A DNA stretch of 64,000 bases, from contig JAEERY010000053.1 in NCBI GenBank assembly GCA_016286035.1, positions 81,566-145,565 on the forward strand, given 5' to 3'. Position numbers and translations under genes: made by a program. The notes under the pieces are model-generated. The model was not told where the DNA came from. It worked only from the letters and a program-made list of their open reading frames with translations, and ran no database searches. Shown here piece by piece: positions 63,650 through 64,000 of the stretch (its first letter is position 1; the number at the start of each line of letters is the position of its first letter). The stretch is from Lachnospiraceae bacterium (GTDB taxonomy: Bacteria > Bacillota > Clostridia > Lachnospirales > Lachnospiraceae).

Positions 63650-64000
63650 TTAAACTGTTCTTAATCTTCCGAATCTTATATGTTTCTCTTTTTTATTGTT
63701 TCCGAGTGTTGTAAAACAGATCAGTTTATCAAATATGATAAGCATTGTCGGAAGCATGGTAAGTACAATGAACATACTTATAAGTGCTCCTCTTGCCATG
63801 AGCGAACACAGCGAACCTATCATATCAATATTGCTGACAAGACCTACACCGAATGTTGCAGCAAAAAAGCTTAATGCACTTACCATAATGGATTTCATGC
63901 TTATCTTATGAGCTGTAAGAACTGCGGATCTCTTATCTGCACCACTCTCACGTTCTTTTCTGTACCTTGTCGTCATCAGTATCGCATAGTCTACAGTTGA
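63650..64000 (-). CDS. MMPL/RND-family transporter, C-terminal part (5' end outside window)
   Basis: The visible 116 residues are the end of an MMPL-type transporter: VDYAILMTTRYRKERESGADKR is split over the first 26 residues here, followed by two transmembrane helices (SIMVSALSFFAATFGVG and ALISMFIVLTMLPTMLII). Such proteins move lipids or other hydrophobic molecules. The reading frame is open to the window end, so most of the protein lies beyond 64000. It is upstream of the heptad-repeat lipoprotein in the same operon. Confidence 0.85.
   Translation of the reverse strand, partial: STVDYAILMTTRYRKERESGADKRSAVLTAHKISMKSIMVSALSFFAATFGVGLVSNIDMIGSLCSLMARGALISMFIVLTMLPTMLIIFDKLICFTTLGNNKKEKHIRFGRLRTV

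Overview
The window is chromosomal DNA of moderate-to-low GC from an anaerobic, monoderm Firmicute, most probably a motile member of the Lachnospiraceae (Butyrivibrio/Roseburia-like). The evidence is gene order and family content: mutL-miaA, mreBCD-PBP2-minC-rodA-mgsA, YggS-SepF, the MoxR/DUF58/transglutaminase operon, the TIGR03960/DUF2344 pair followed by RNase E/G, L21-Prp-L27-Obg-YhbY-NadD-YqeK-RsfS, a LexA/YneA-like divergent pair, an L27 that carries the Prp-cleaved leader, and flagellin. This assignment rests on recognised families and not on a database search. No rRNA, tRNA, CRISPR array, prophage or insertion sequence was recognised, and no gene-free stretch exceeds 300 bases.

Layout. 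1-18 kb: housekeeping and envelope growth (3' part of mutL, miaA, a PLP lyase-like gene, elongasome genes, orphan minC, rodA, mgsA, a DD-carboxypeptidase, a small P-loop protein, an adaptor-like membrane protein, yggS, sepF, a dehydroquinate-synthase-like gene, lspA, an RluD-type synthase and a cytidylate-kinase-like gene). 18-31.3 kb: MoxR/DUF58/transglutaminase operon, radical SAM pair, RNase E/G, a DUF1189 protein and the L21/L27/Obg ribosome-biogenesis block. 31.4-41.5 kb: signalling block with a degenerate diacylglycerol-kinase-like gene overlapping a hybrid histidine kinase, a membrane HD-GYP gene split by a -1 frame change at a TTTCCCG heptamer, and, convergent with it, a two-gene operon coding for a 1219-residue ECF-S-like/beta-propeller/HD-GYP receptor and a BMP-type binding protein. 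41.7-47.9 kb: a run of small secreted, lipoprotein, membrane and enzyme genes, most of unknown function. 47.9-57.1 kb: chemoreceptor, rhomboid/tyrosine recombinase/ttcA operon on the minus strand, a double flavodoxin-like protein, a HAD hydrolase, an AI-2E-type permease fused to a GNAT domain and a four-helix membrane protein. 57.1-58.3 kb: SOS control locus. 58.4-64 kb (minus strand): very large flagellin behind a sigma-28-like promoter, then a heptad-repeat lipoprotein coupled to an MMPL-type transporter cut by the window end.

The most unusual items are the frameshifted HD-GYP gene with a canonical X-XXY-YYZ slip site at the junction, the giant propeller/HD-GYP receptor with its coupled binding protein, an AroB-family protein with four altered active-site positions including a zinc ligand, minC without minD/minE and with a degenerate MinD-binding motif, and the permease-acetyltransferase fusion. 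HD-GYP domains, a chemoreceptor and flagellin in one window suggest a cyclic-di-GMP-regulated motile lifestyle.
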